Shown here: piece after piece, positions 22,621 to 34,963 of the stretch
Layout of the letters: each line of letters opens with the position of its first letter
Position numbering within the stretch: the first letter of the stretch is position 1
NCBI GenBank assembly: GCA_020631735.1
Contig: CM036199.1
Location: 19,013,553-19,077,552, forward strand
Direction of reading: 5' to 3'
Origin: Saccharum officinarum
Lineage: Eukaryota; Streptophyta; Magnoliopsida; Poales; Poaceae
Length of the DNA stretch: 64,000 bases
The notes under the pieces: generated by a model
Database searches by the model: none
What the model was told of the DNA's origin: nothing
What the model saw: the letters and a program-made list of their open reading frames with translations, nothing else
Program-made: the position numbers and the translations under genes

Positions 22621-23136
22621 GACCTCCGTTCGCCTCCGTTTCTTTTCCGACTTCCGGCGTAGTGGAAAATAGGCTTTTCAACTCCTCGAAAACGCCTAAA
22701 TCCTGCGCTCGCAAGCTCGGCGAGAGGGAGAGAGAGACCCGAACCCTCTCTACCGCTCAAACTTCATCGCCTTCGTAAATGTGCCAACACCAACAAGTGA
22801 TCACCACCTTGTGCACGTGTGTTAGCATTTTCATAATCATTTTCAAAGGTTTTCTAGTTAGCTCACTAGGCCCTACATGCAATGCACTTCATGAATTCAC
22901 CTAGTGGCACCCGTACGTCGAATAACCGATAAGACTTCCCCTCTTAATAGTTCGGCTATCGATCCTAAACCACTCACACCCTCTATGGTGTCTTGAGTGC
23001 AAAACAAAATGGCCCTATGGTTATACCTTTGCCTTGAGCCCATTTTGTTTTTTCAAAAGATATGATCCACTTCATATCATCACATGACCGTCTTGATCCA
23101 TCGACCTTGACTTCACTTGCTCTTCACCGTTGCATC

Positions 23137-26100
23137 TATAACAGAGCCATCCAAATTATAAGAGCACAAGTACAAAAACAATCACCGAAGTGATCAAATT
23201 CTCGCACTTGAGCCCATATAACTCCGGTAGTCCAGTGAAATCACGAGGGATTTCAAACCAACCAACATACAAGCCAAGATCGTAGTGATTCAACATAACA
23301 AGTCACATGTTACAACCATTTCACAAGTAATTCAATATACATCGGAGTTTAACATAGTTATTACAACTTAGTTTGAAAAGTAGCGGAAGCAAAGTAATTT
23401 GAAACTAACATTTATCTTATTTCAAATACATGCCAGTACCAAGGTCGACTTCCAACAAAAGCATTAGAGGCAAGATGAATAAGAAGGATCATGCCCGTGA
23501 TCACACTCTGCCACTACGGCAGGAGCCAACCAACTCTTGCAGACGCCATGATACAACACAACCTGTAACAAGTGGGGATAAAACCCTGAGTACAAGAAGG
23601 TACTCAGCTAGACTTACCCGTCAGAAACCAGAAATAAGGTGACACCAAGGATTATGCAAGGTTGATATAAAGTGGGGCTAGCTTGACAACATTTTGCATA
23701 AAAGCTTAATATAGATGATCGGTCATTAATGCTTAAGAATCAAGTTAATTATAATTAACCTATCATCTATATTAGAACCTGTACTAGAGCACTCACTTTA
23801 TTAGGAGCAAACAATATTAACCATAGCAGGTATAAATTGAGGCAATCTTTCCATCGTTATCCAATTAACCATCCGTTCAATTTAATGGAATCTACGTTGC
23901 CGCTGCTCAAGTCAAGTGCTCACTAACCGGGAGCGACGGTGATTCAAATCGAATTCCTATCCAGCTGGAGGGGTATTTCTAACACTCACCGCGCAGGCCC
24001 CTGCCAGGGTCGCACAAGCCACCTTTTCATATGATTCAGGAATCGCGGGTCCGAATGATGTCGCGACCCTAAGGGCGACACTCTGCCAGGTGATAGGGAC
24101 TCTAACCCCCCTTGGTCTCACGCCAATGTCTCCAAGCACATCCTTTCTCTCCTCCAAGAAGCAACCTACCATTCAATTCCCATCCTGAACCATATTACTT
24201 GGCTTCGCGGTCGGAACAGCTTATCCGGCCAACTAAGTGTTAGACTGCGTTCAACATGACTCAAGGACGTACAGCGAATCGGTCCTTAAACGACTCAGAT
24301 GGGGATAGATCCACACCCAAGACCTCCATGCCTTGTTGCTTCACTATCGTCATCCCGCCCGGTCTCATTTCATTTTATTAACACATGGTTTCATTCCACG
24401 ATAGTAAATATAGCCAACCGTGCCATATATGAATATCCCTATATCTCGCAGGTGACAGGAAATCACCTGACTTCTATCGCTTAAAGCAGGTCTAAGCATC
24501 TACTCGATCCTAGTCTATGTAGGATTCAAGGATTCATATATCTGGACAAGGAATGATATAATGCAGTAAGAGTTTCCAACCAACTCCTATCACTTAATGC
24601 AACAATACTTATAACATATATAGAATTAATTGCTTTGAAGATAGGAGGCTTATAATGCTCCGGGGCTTGCCTGGGATCCGACTTAAGTTAGAGTATGTCA
24701 GAAGAACTCGCTTGGCGAGCATCCTCCAATCAAGCACTCGTCTGAACTTTCTACCTTCGGGATGGATCCACCACACCATCTTCTGGTTAGCTCCACATCA
24801 GGTCCTTCACGTGTTTTAGCTAGCGTACCTAAATGAGGTGCAATAATGCATATGTATGAATACATAGAAATGAAATGAACAAAGTAAACAAACAAGCATA
24901 CCAAAGTTCTCATAAACACCTAAAGCTAATTAACTTAACTACCCTCAAAGGCATAAGTCACACTTAATAATATACAAGCAAACAACTATAATTGGAATTT
25001 ATCAATTTCTGGACAAGCAAACAGTAGCTTCATAAATCAATCATATCTGGAGATATACAAATCCAAATGATATGAAATAAGACATTACAGAAAGCTTATG
25101 AAATTCTCTACAATTCATTTAATATCATCACAGCATGATTCCAAAGTTTAACATGTCGAATTTACACAAATACAGAAACTGGTCTAACAAGACAGAGAGC
25201 AAGCAATTCTGTACCCCAACTTTAAACAGCTATAACTCCTAAACCATATGGCTAAATGCCACCAAATTTTAACAGTAGCTAGATACATAAATTATCTACA
25301 ACTTTTGTATAAAAAAGTTTCACAACAAAGCACATTATCATGAAGAACTTTGCTAAGTTCCTAGATCTATCCAGAAACTTTATTTGCAAGAAATAATTAT
25401 TAACTTATGTTGCAAACATATAATTGGACAAAACCAACTTTACTAAGATTTCACACATGACTAATGAACACCAGAAAACTTAGTTTCCATTTCTAAATAA
25501 ATTCTTTTAATGCCTTTTCTTAATTTATTTAAATAATTAGGTGGAATTATGAACACATATCAAAAGTACATAATAAATTCTACTAAAATTACGGAGGCCT
25601 ACACATGCTCCCAAAAATCTACTATCTAAATTTGAAACCATTTGGACGTGTATAACAACCTCTATGAAAAAGAAAAATGGCTATAACAATAAATCATGTG
25701 AGAGCAAGTTAAACTTAACACTCAATATTTTATGTGAACACAAGGCCATATTATGAATCAATATGATAGAGAAACATCATACTAAGGTAATGGAACAACA
25801 TTTTCTATTTTATCATTTATATATTATTTATAAGCTATTTATCAAGCTATAAACAAGTTAAATCAATAACTTGAGCATACAGTAAGCAATGGCCATGAAA
25901 TTTATACCACAGTACATCCATAGCATGACAATCTTACCATAAAAATTTCACATCAATTGGAGCAGCACAACTCAAGATATAAAAATAACAAGCAATATAA
26001 TGTAAATTCCTTATTTATCAAGGTCCAATCAAAACCCTAAGAAAACAGTGAACAAATAGTGTGTTTAATATTTTTTCTAGCAAGTACATGTCATCAAAAA

Positions 26101-28276
26101 ATTAACAAAATAAGAATCACTATTTTTGGGGTTCTAAAACTCCAGATATGGCTCTGGTCATGTTTATAAGCATTTTTGGAGTACTTTTCAAGATTAAATA
26201 GAGACATCAGAAAACATCTACAAACATGTACATTTTATGACTTCACTGCATAGATCTTTTCTCAAGGTTTCCAAAAAGTCCCCTTTTACTATTTTTGGAA
26301 TTACCTAGCACGAGATATGATTTTTGGAAGATTTATAATTTCTCTGAAATTCAAAAACACAATTAATTACCTAACCCTAGATTTGCTAGGCGTACCCGGC
26401 TATGCACCCGAAACTGCCACTGCTTAAACTGACACGAGGGGCCCACGGTCAGGCCAGGCCCGCCTGTCATATAAGAGGGAGCACACACAAATTTTTCCCC
26501 TTCTCCTTCCTCTCGACGCCGAGCAGGGGGGAAAGACCGCCGGGGGTCTCGCCGGCCGGCTGCCGGCGACCGACGGCGATGGAGCGGCTCAAAAGTTGCA
26601 CGGTGGAGAGGCGCTTCCGTGGCCACCCATAGCGGGGCCTGTGGACGTCCGTGGCCTTCTGGCCACGCGAGCCGGGCTCACGGCGGCGGCCTCGCTGCGG
26701 CGACCGCGCGGAGGTGCCGCGCAACGGCCGAGCGGCAGCGGCGTGGCCCGCCCAGACCCACGTGAAGCTGAGGGAGGTGTCAATGAGGAGAAAGGGGTAA
26801 TGGAGGAGCAAGAGCGCTGGCGATAGCAAGCTCCGCCTGGCTGGCCATGGCGCGGCCGTGCTCTGCGCGCGCGTGCCGAGAGGATGGGAGCGGGGAGGCG
26901 AGGTGAGTGAGGAGAAGGGCGGAGCACGGGCTGGTCACACTGATGCTCCACCATGCTGAGGGGGGGCGCGGACACATGGCAGAGAGGAGCAGCAATGGTG
27001 GGGCGCGGTGTCGGGCATGGTCGCCACGTCCAGAGCACGTGTCGGTGGTTCAGACATTTCGTCGAATACGTGGCGGGCGTCGGTGAGGCCATATTGAACT
27101 ATGTTTTTGGGCTACATCCTGGCCGATTTGGACCTTGGCCCTAAAATGAAAGTTAAAGCCCATACAAAGGTCTACAAATTCTATTTAGGATGTAAAGTCA
27201 TTAGAGCCACGGATTAAGCTCCAACTAGGCATTGTCAGCGATTTTAACAGAAATGAGAACTATTTAAATTGATGGCCGAGACTAAGTCAATTTGGTGCCA
27301 TACTTACACATACTCTTCTCTAGAATGTTTACTCCAACTTTCATTAAGGGATCAAACCAAGTTGCTTAATAAAATTTAGAGAACGTGGAATGCCAATCTA
27401 CGGACATAGGATTACTTAAGGGCTGGAAAATACAGCAACATTCAAACTTTGGTTCCTTATATGGCTAGGTTAGAAGCTGTACTAGGCCTTGAGGCTTGAA
27501 CAAAACTTGTAGTACTCAACTTGATCTACAACTTCTAATAAGGGTCCTTGGACTATTTCATCATGGCTAGGGAGATAAAGATCACCCAACAAGTCAACTC
27601 ATTGCTGCCCATTCTAGGACTTAGAATATTTTTCTAAGTGCTGAAAACGGCAGCTGATTCCACATTGTGATCTCTATTTGACTAGGTTAGAGGCCAAACT
27701 AGCCCTTGACCTTTAAACAAAGTTTGTTCTATCCAAGATGAACTACAACTTTTGTTTAAGGTCAAACCTCATAACTGGTACATAAGTCAAACTTTCACTT
27801 TGGTCAAAGTATCAACTCGATAAAGCCAAAACTAGGGTTTTAGGCCAATCGGGGCAATTTCTTGACATTTGCTCAACATGAACCCTTCATGACTTTTGTT
27901 GTGGAGTTCATCTAGAGTCATTTGGGTAAATTTGCAAAGTTTGGTTGATGATCTATAGTTCCATTAACTTAATGGGGCAAATTCCAATAGGAACGGAACT
28001 TATCATTTCATGTGACTTTTTGATTCCGAACTTCATGAAACTTTTCCAGGGATCAATATAGATAGTTATTGATGTGAGACATGTAAAGATACTTTGATAA
28101 CAACACCCAAGCATATATCTTTTAATTGAGCCTATATGTAAGCAAGGGTGCAATATCCAAGTTTAGGTTAGGGTTTATTTCCATAGGTTTGACTTTGGCA
28201 TCGTCATCTCCACTAATCTATCATGTTTGAGCTCAAACCCACTACTTAATTGGTGATAAACACCTAGGGTGTTACA
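23137..28276 (-). mobile_element. Solo Ty3/gypsy LTR, 5.14 kb, nested in copia 1 LTR
   Basis: The element starts TATAACAG (one base off TGTAACAG) and ends GGTGTTACA. GCATC flanks both sides (23132-23136 and 28277-28281). The unoccupied site with a single GCATC survives in the other copia LTR at 36878-36882, which proves the borders. There is no internal coding region, so this is a solo LTR left by LTR-LTR recombination, of very large size. It has a CpG-rich island at about 26360-27140, like the LTR at 3695-7693. ORFs within the island on both strands show no domains. Confidence 0.92.
23586..23607 (-). other. Hairpin conserved with the other gypsy LTR
   Basis: CTGAGTAC and GTACTCAG form an 8-bp stem around AAGAAG. 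The equivalent at 4145-4166 differs by one loop base, although the surrounding LTR sequence is much more diverged. Confidence 0.5.
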
Positions 28277-28529
28277 GCATCGGTCCGTCAGCGCCAAGTC
28301 TTGCTCAAGCTTCACCATCGCATGGTCCTTCGCTTCGAAGCCTCGACTTGCCCTTCACCTTCACAACCGGTCCATCGAGCCAAGCATCATCTTGGTCTTC
28401 ATCATCTTGGTTACATGAGTCAATGTCATGTCTCATATTCAATGACCACCTTTATCTAAATCATCCACTTAGATATAAAGGTTAGTCCTAGGTTTCATCA
28501 ATTAGCCAAAACCAAACTAGGGACTTTCA

Positions 28530-28545
28530 ATCTCCCCCTTTTTGG
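28530..28545 (-). other. Copia 1 polypurine tract
   Basis: On the element strand CCAAAAAGGGGGAGAT directly precedes the 3' LTR. This is the primer for plus-strand DNA synthesis. Confidence 0.85.
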
Positions 28546-29625
28546 TAATTGATGAAAACCCTCACAAAGATGATTTTGATAATAAAAGTTTTGAACTTGT
28601 CATACTTATCCAATCATTTTGCTCATAAGTAAAGTTTGGACAATTATCACAAGCTCGGTTTTGGTAGCATTAGCTCTCCCTACATATGTGCATAGAGTTT
28701 GGATTGAAAGCTTTGCACATATGCATGGATAGAAGTGTTGAGAGAGTAATTCTACCAAAATGATGCTAAGGTGTAAGAAATAGACCTTTGAAGCGTGATA
28801 CCAATCGGAGTTGCCTTTTACACCATCCTTTACATCATGAAGTAACTAGACATCCATCAAAACTCAAGAACCCCGTGAGATCAACATTATAGTAAAGGTT
28901 CTTGGACCACTTGTAAAGTTTAAGGCACATCTAGATACCATATGTAAACTATTCCTATGCATGCTAGTAGATCATTTCATCATTCAAGTTCTATACTAGC
29001 ATTGCACCACACAAGCATGTATATTAAATTTAAATACATGTGCAATGAGCAAGTCATATGAGAATGCACAAATAAATGCAACAACTTTGTTTATGAGCTT
29101 GCTCCCCCTACTTGTGTGCATCAAAATTTTATTTACCCCTTTATCATGTTGAATCATCTTTTTCTCTCCCCCTTTGTCAACAACTTACCCAAAAATAGGA
29201 TCAAATTGTGGAGAGAAAAACAATGTTTGATGGAGTAGTTTAAAATTTATCAAATTTGGTTCAACCTAGAACACTTGCCAAAGATATTTAATTCGATTTG
29301 AACCAAAGACAAGCTTCTTCACACCTCATAATAAGGGTTATCTTGCCTATGTTGAATTAAACACTTATAGCAAATCTTCTAGATTCAACACTAGGTTTAC
29401 AAGCTCACAAACATGTCATATGCCACCACTAGATCAAAATAAGCATAGAAGCAATAGTGGTAACATATATCCATTAAATTCATTTGATTTATCTTGTATG
29501 CTCATGCGTACCACTTATTATGTCTACATGCTCTAGCAAGTCCTTAGCATAGGATGAATGACATGTCAATCAACTTTACCTTGCAATGTCAAGGAGAGGC
29601 ATGTCAATAAGTGGGTGGGGTGCAT
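28546..29625 (-). other. Copia 1 region between RNase H and polypurine tract
   Basis: This 1.1 kb has no open frame of note. An envelope-like ORF, as found in some SIRE relatives, is not present here. Confidence 0.6.
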
Positions 29626-31065
29626 TCAACTCATGTTTGAGAAATCAAGAATGTTCAACTCATTCCTTAGCTTGCAAAACCTCTTTTCATCAAGTGGCTT
29701 GGTGAGAATATCGACAAGTTGATCATCGGTGCCAACACTTTCAATGGCAATATCTCCCTTTTGTTGATGATCTCTAATGAAATGATGCCTTATGTCAATA
29801 TGCTTTGTTCTTCCATGTTGAACCGGGTTTTGTGTCATCTTGATTGCACTCTCATTATCACATAGCAATGGTATATTCTTGAAGTTGAGGCCATAATCCT
29901 TCAAAGTTGATTTCATTCATAGCAATTATGCACAACAACTCCCCGCACTCACATATTCAGCTTCGGCGGTAGAGATTGCCATACTATTTTGTTTCTTTGA
30001 GGACCATGACACAAGTGATCTTCCAAGTAATTGACATGTGCCACTTGTGCTCTTTCTATTGATCTTGCAACCCATATAGTCGGAGTCTGAATATCCAATC
30101 AATTCAAACTTTGACCCCTTGGGATACCATAGTCCAACATCTCTTGTTTGCTTCAAGTACCTCAATATTCTCTTTACGGCCGTGAGATGGCTCTCTCTAG
30201 GTGAGGCTTGATATCTAGCACACATACAAACACTAAACATGACATCTAGCCTTGATGCGGTGACATAGAGTAGACTTCCAATCAAAGACCAATATTCCTT
30301 TTGATTCACCATTTTACCATCAAAATCACTATCCAAATTGCCATTTGTACCCATTGGAGTTGAAATTGGTTTTGCATCTTGCATTCCAAACTTCTTCAAC
30401 ATGTCCCTTATGTATTTTCCTTGACTCACAAATGTCCCATTCTTCAATTGCTTAACTTGGAGACTAAGGAAGTAGCTAAGTTCACCAATCATAGACATTT
30501 CAAACTCTTTGGCCATTATAGCACCAAATTCTTCACAATATGCTTGATCGGTTGATCCAAAGATGATGTCATCAACATATATTTGCACTATAAATAGATC
30601 ATTCCCAATCTTCTTGGTGAATAGAGTTGTATCAACCTTGCTCATCTTAAATCCCTTAGAGAGAAGGAAATCCCTTAGCCTCTCATACCATGCTCTGGGT
30701 GCTTGCTTTAAGCCATATAAAGCCTTCTTTAACTTGTACACATGGTTAGGTTTCTTGTCATCTTCAAATCCGGGAGGTTGCTCAACAAAGACTAACTCAT
30801 TGATGATTCCATTTAGAAATGCACTTTTGACATCTATTTGATATAGTTTGATGTTGTGTGCACAAGCATAAGCCAATAGAATCCTTATAGCCTCCAATCT
30901 TGCCACGTGAGCATATGTCTCATCATAGTCAAGACCTTCTACTTGAGTGTAACCTTGAGCAACTAGTCTTGCTTTATTTCTCACCACAATGTCATCTTGA
31001 TCTTGCTTGTTTTTGAACACCCACTTGGTTTCAATCACATTGTACTCATTTGACCTTTCTACCAA
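29626..31065 (-). pseudogene. Copia 1 reverse transcriptase and RNase H
   Basis: The 31065-29926 piece has the copia reverse transcriptase motifs [36 protein letters not shown] and the active site YVDDIIFGS, then the RNase H start with SDSDYMG and STAEAEYVS. A stop (29926-29928) separates it from the last piece (29916-29626), which has LLCDNESAIK and TKHIDIRHHF. The protein copies element RNA into DNA in the cytoplasmic particle. The catalytic Asp pair is intact. Confidence 0.9.
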
Positions 31066-31119
31066 TTCTCAAACATCATTTATTGTGAAATTGTTAAGTT
31101 CTTCTTGCATAGCCATGAT

Positions 31120-32750
31120 CTAATCGGCATCCCTCAAAGCTTCTTCTATTTTCTTTTGTTCTATGGTTGACACAAATGATGCATGCTCACAAAACATAGC
31201 CAATCTTGATATTGTTTGCACACCACTTCTAATATCATCAATAACACTATTAATGGGATGATCTCTTACAACATGTTGTGGTTGGAGTACTTGCACTTGA
31301 TTGCTTGAGCTTGGTTGATCACTTGATGTATCTTGATGAGATGAACTAGCACTATGATCTTGCACTTGAGAGTCACTTGCTAGCTTGAATGGAGAATTGA
31401 GCACATGATCTTTATCATAATCTTGAATATCAATTACTTGCTTTGCTCTTATGTCCCTAATGTCCATGTTCTTCATTGCTTCCACCAATTGAGTTCCACC
31501 AACATCATCTAGATTCTCTTCTTCATCTTGTGACCCATTGGTTTCATCAAATTGCACATCATAGACTTCTTCTAGAATGCCACTTGAATTGTTCCAAACT
31601 CTATAAGCTTTGCTTGTAGTTGAATAACCAAGTAGGAACCCCTCATCACATCTCTTGTCAAACTTTCACAATCTAGTGCCCTTCTTCAAGATATAGCATT
31701 TGCAACCAAACACCCTAAAGTAAGAAATATTTGGCTTTCTTTCATGAAGTAGCTCATATGGGGTTTTCTCTAGCAATGGATGACAATATAGTCTATTGAT
31801 GTAGTAGCAAGCGGTATTGATTGCTTCATCCCAAAATGATTGACTCACATTATACTCATGAAACATTGATCTAGCCATATCAAGCAATGTTCTATTCTTT
31901 CTCTCAACAAGGCCATTTGATTGTGGAGTGTACTTGGCCGAGAATTGATGTCTAATGCCATAGTGATCACAAAGTTCTTAAATTATTGTATTCTTGAACT
32001 CACTTCCATTGTCACTTCTCACTTTCTTGATTCTAATCTCAAACTCATTGTGAACTCTAGTGAGAAAGGTCTTGAAGATGTCAAACACTTCACTTTTGTC
32101 ACTAAGAAAGAATATCCATGTGAATCTTGTGAAGTCATCTACTATGACAAAGCCATACTTGTTGCCACCTATGCTTGTGTATGTTGTTGGGCCAAATAGA
32201 TCCATGTGCATCAAATCAAATACTTTGTATGTGCTCATTGTACTCTTCTTTGGATGTGAGCTTCCAACTTGATTCCCGGCTTGACATGCACTACAAAGCT
32301 TATTCTTCTCAAATTCAACATCTTTCAAACCATTGACAAGATTGTGAGTTATAAGCTTCTTCAATTGTTTCATGCCACATGACCAAGCCTTCTATGCCAA
32401 AGCCAACCCATGCTTGATTTGGACATTAAGCAAGTTGTCAAAGAAGTTTCTCTAGCATTGAAGTCAACTAGGTAGAGATTCTCATATCTAAAGCCCTTGA
32501 ATACCATATTTGAACCATCCATACTAATGACTTCCACATCATCAACCCCAAAGATACATTTATAACCAAGATCACATATTTGTGCCACGGATAGAAGATT
32601 GAAATCCAAGCTTTCAACTAGCAACACATTGGCGATACTCAAGTCATTTGATATTGTAATCTTGCCCAAACCAATAACCTTGCCTTTCTTATTATTGCCA
32701 AATATGATAGAATCAACACCACTATGATTGTCATTGATTGAGTTAAACAT
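31120..32750 (-). pseudogene. Copia 1 integrase region, broken
   Basis: In order: gag-pre-integrase with WHRRLGHV (32750-32370), the zinc-binding His/Cys region ending CSACQAG, the catalytic core with MDLFGPTTY and SDNGSEF (32373-31978), and its C-terminal part (31887-31666) with FRVFGCKCYILKKG. A hydrophilic linker (31557-31120) leads to reverse transcriptase. The pieces lie in different frames or are split by stops near 32370, 31977, 31666 and 31120. Integrase inserts the DNA copy into the genome. Confidence 0.85.
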
Positions 32751-32872
32751 TCTTGATGTACCAGTTATGTGTTGAGTGCACCCACTATCAATAATCCAAT
32801 GCCTTCCTCCGACTTTGTAATTGACCTATAAGCAAATCAATGAAGCTTAGGTACCCATTTTTGCTTGGATCC

Positions 32873-34903
32873 TTATAGGTTAGTAACTAAGCTCTTTGGT
32901 ACCCAAATAGCCTTCTTCTTTGGGCCAACAATGGGTGTACCAATAAACTTAGCTTTCACATCCTTCACACCTTTGGTAAGCACATAGCAAGAATCAAAAG
33001 GTATAGCATTAACAAGGTTCTTGCTTTGATTCTTTTTATTGCAATTATGCTCTAAGTGCCCAACTTGCTTGCATCTATTGCAAAACCGACCATTGCCCTT
33101 CACAAAGCTAGGCTTTGGAGTTGCAAAGGCCGACTTGCCTTTCTTGGGGGTGTAGCCCAATCTCTCTTTATTAAGAGAGAACCTTTGGCTACCCAAGCAC
33201 TTAAGCAAGCGGGCCTTACCACCATAGGCCTTGCCTAGGGTGTGAGTGAGCTCATCCACCTCTCTCTTAAGAGTCTTATTCTCAACCATTAGTGAGACAT
33301 CACAAGTGAAACCATTACTAGTAGTGGAGGTAGAGTCAGTGGTGGTGGATGAAGAGCTACAAGAAGGGTTAGCATTTGACATGATGATAGGTTCATAAGA
33401 GGATTCATCAATTATATCACATGTAACACCTATATCACATGATACAACAACCTCCTTCTTTGCTTGTTGCTCAAGTAGCAATGAGTGAGGTTTTTCAAAC
33501 TTGGAATGAGCTTTACCAAGATCCTCATGGTCTTCCACTAGACTCTCATGAGTGGTCTTAAGCTCACTAAGAACTTTCTCAAGTATTGCTACTTTCATTG
33601 AAAGCTTCTTACACTCCTTGTTCTTGGCAATAGCTATGTCTCTAGTTTGTTGCATCAAGTCATATAGTTGTTCTTTAGTTGGTTCATCATCATCATTTTC
33701 ATTATCATTATCATTATCACTATCATGAACATATTCCATTTCACTTTCATCATCACTCTCATCATATAATACCTTAGCTTCTTTGGCCATGAGGCATGAA
33801 GATGATGAATCAAATAGTGATGGCTTCTTGTTGATAGCAATGGAAGCAAAAGCCTTGTTGGATGATGATTCTTCTTCTTCTTCATCATCATCACTTTCCC
33901 AAGTGACCACATATGCTCCATTCTTGCCCTTCTTGAAAGTCATCTTGGCTTCTCTCTTTTTCCTCTCAAACTTGCCCCTCTTATTCTTCTTCTTCTTGTC
34001 ATAGGGACATTCGGCTTGAAGATGTTCGGTGCTATCACAATTAAAGCACTTCTTTTGTTGCTCATTGCTCTTGAAATTGTCATTTCTCTGTTTAAAGCCT
34101 CTTCTCTTAATGAACATGTGACCCATTCTCTTGACTACAAGAGCAAATACCTCATTATCAATTTTAAAATCTTCATCTTCATTATTGTCTTCTTCTTCTT
34201 CTTCAATGATGGTAGCTTTGTCCTTGGAGGAGATGGCCTTGAATGCCACGGTCTTCTTCTTCTTTTCTTCCTCCTTCTTCTCCTTCTCATCGGTATCTTG
34301 ATCATACTTGTTATATGTCAATACCTCTCCAAGCAAATCATTGGACTTCATTGTTTCAAGCCCATCTCTTTGTAGCATCATGATCAACATTTTGAATTTT
34401 CTTGGTAAGCTCAACAAGAACTTATGGTAAAAATCTTGGTCTTGTGTCTTGTGCCCTAAGCTCTTGAGATCATTCACAATAACTTGCAATCTATGAAACA
34501 TCTCTAAGATTGTTTCTTCTTCTTTCATTTTGAAGTTCTCAAACTCACTCTTGAGCCCATATAGCTTGGCACTCTTCACAACCTTAGTGTCCTCATATGT
34601 TTCACTCAACCTTATCCATACTTCATTTGTCAATTCTAAATCCTTGATGCCCTCAAATACTTTTGTATCAATACCATTATAAAGTGTATTGAGAGCCATT
34701 CTATTACATGTTCTATTTGCCCTATCTTCATCGGTGAGATGATCGGGATCAATGATAGCAAAATCATTCTCGATGACTTACAATACTCTCTCATGAATAG
34801 AACCAAGGTACATTGTTATTTTTCTCTTCCAATGAGCAAAAGAACAAATACCATCAAAGAACGGTGGCTTGTCCCCAACATGATTGAACACAATTTGAGC
34901 CAT
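32873..34903 (-). pseudogene. Copia 1 gag, one early stop
   Basis: The start ATG is at 34903 (MAQIVFNHV). An in-frame TAA at 34778-34780 ends the frame after 41 codons. Beyond it the frame is open down to 32873. The protein has a UBN2-type gag core, a zinc knuckle CFNCDSTEHLQAEC, acidic runs, a long coiled-coil-like middle and a second knuckle CNRCKQVGHLEHNC. The size, over 650 codons, and the two knuckles fit the SIRE group. Several stops separate it from the pol part (32872-32750). Confidence 0.88.
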
Positions 34904-34949
34904 TTTTCACACCGATGGATGTTAAGCCTTGATTAAAACGGTAACCACG

Positions 34950-34961
34950 GCTCTGATACCA
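34950..34961 (-). other. Copia 1 primer-binding site (tRNA-iMet)
   Basis: TGGTATCAGAGC on the element strand starts two bases after the 5' LTR and matches the 3' end of plant initiator tRNA-Met exactly. Confidence 0.9.
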
Positions 34962-34963
34962 CT

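Larger units (their letters stand above)
21187..28529 (-). repeat. Copia element 1, 3' LTR, interrupted by solo gypsy LTR
   Basis: It begins TGTAAGGTCC and ends GGACTTTCA. Removing the nested LTR and one target copy (5145 bp) leaves about 2.2 kb, matching the 5' LTR. Differences from that LTR are scattered and mainly C/T and G/A transitions, as expected from methylated-cytosine decay. Confidence 0.9.

Noticed and set aside
22064..22714. ORFs rich in Asp, Arg, Thr repeats (DRTRRS, TGASG)
   Set aside because: They are translations of the CCGGACGCG array in the copia LTR, not genes; the same occurs at 35842-36466 and 42149-42847.
26363..27144. Several GC-rich ORFs
   Set aside because: They lie inside the solo gypsy LTR and show no family motif; same cause as above.
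33056..34375. Plus-strand ORFs with Phe- and Leu-rich runs
   Set aside because: They are antisense to the Lys- and Glu-rich copia gag.
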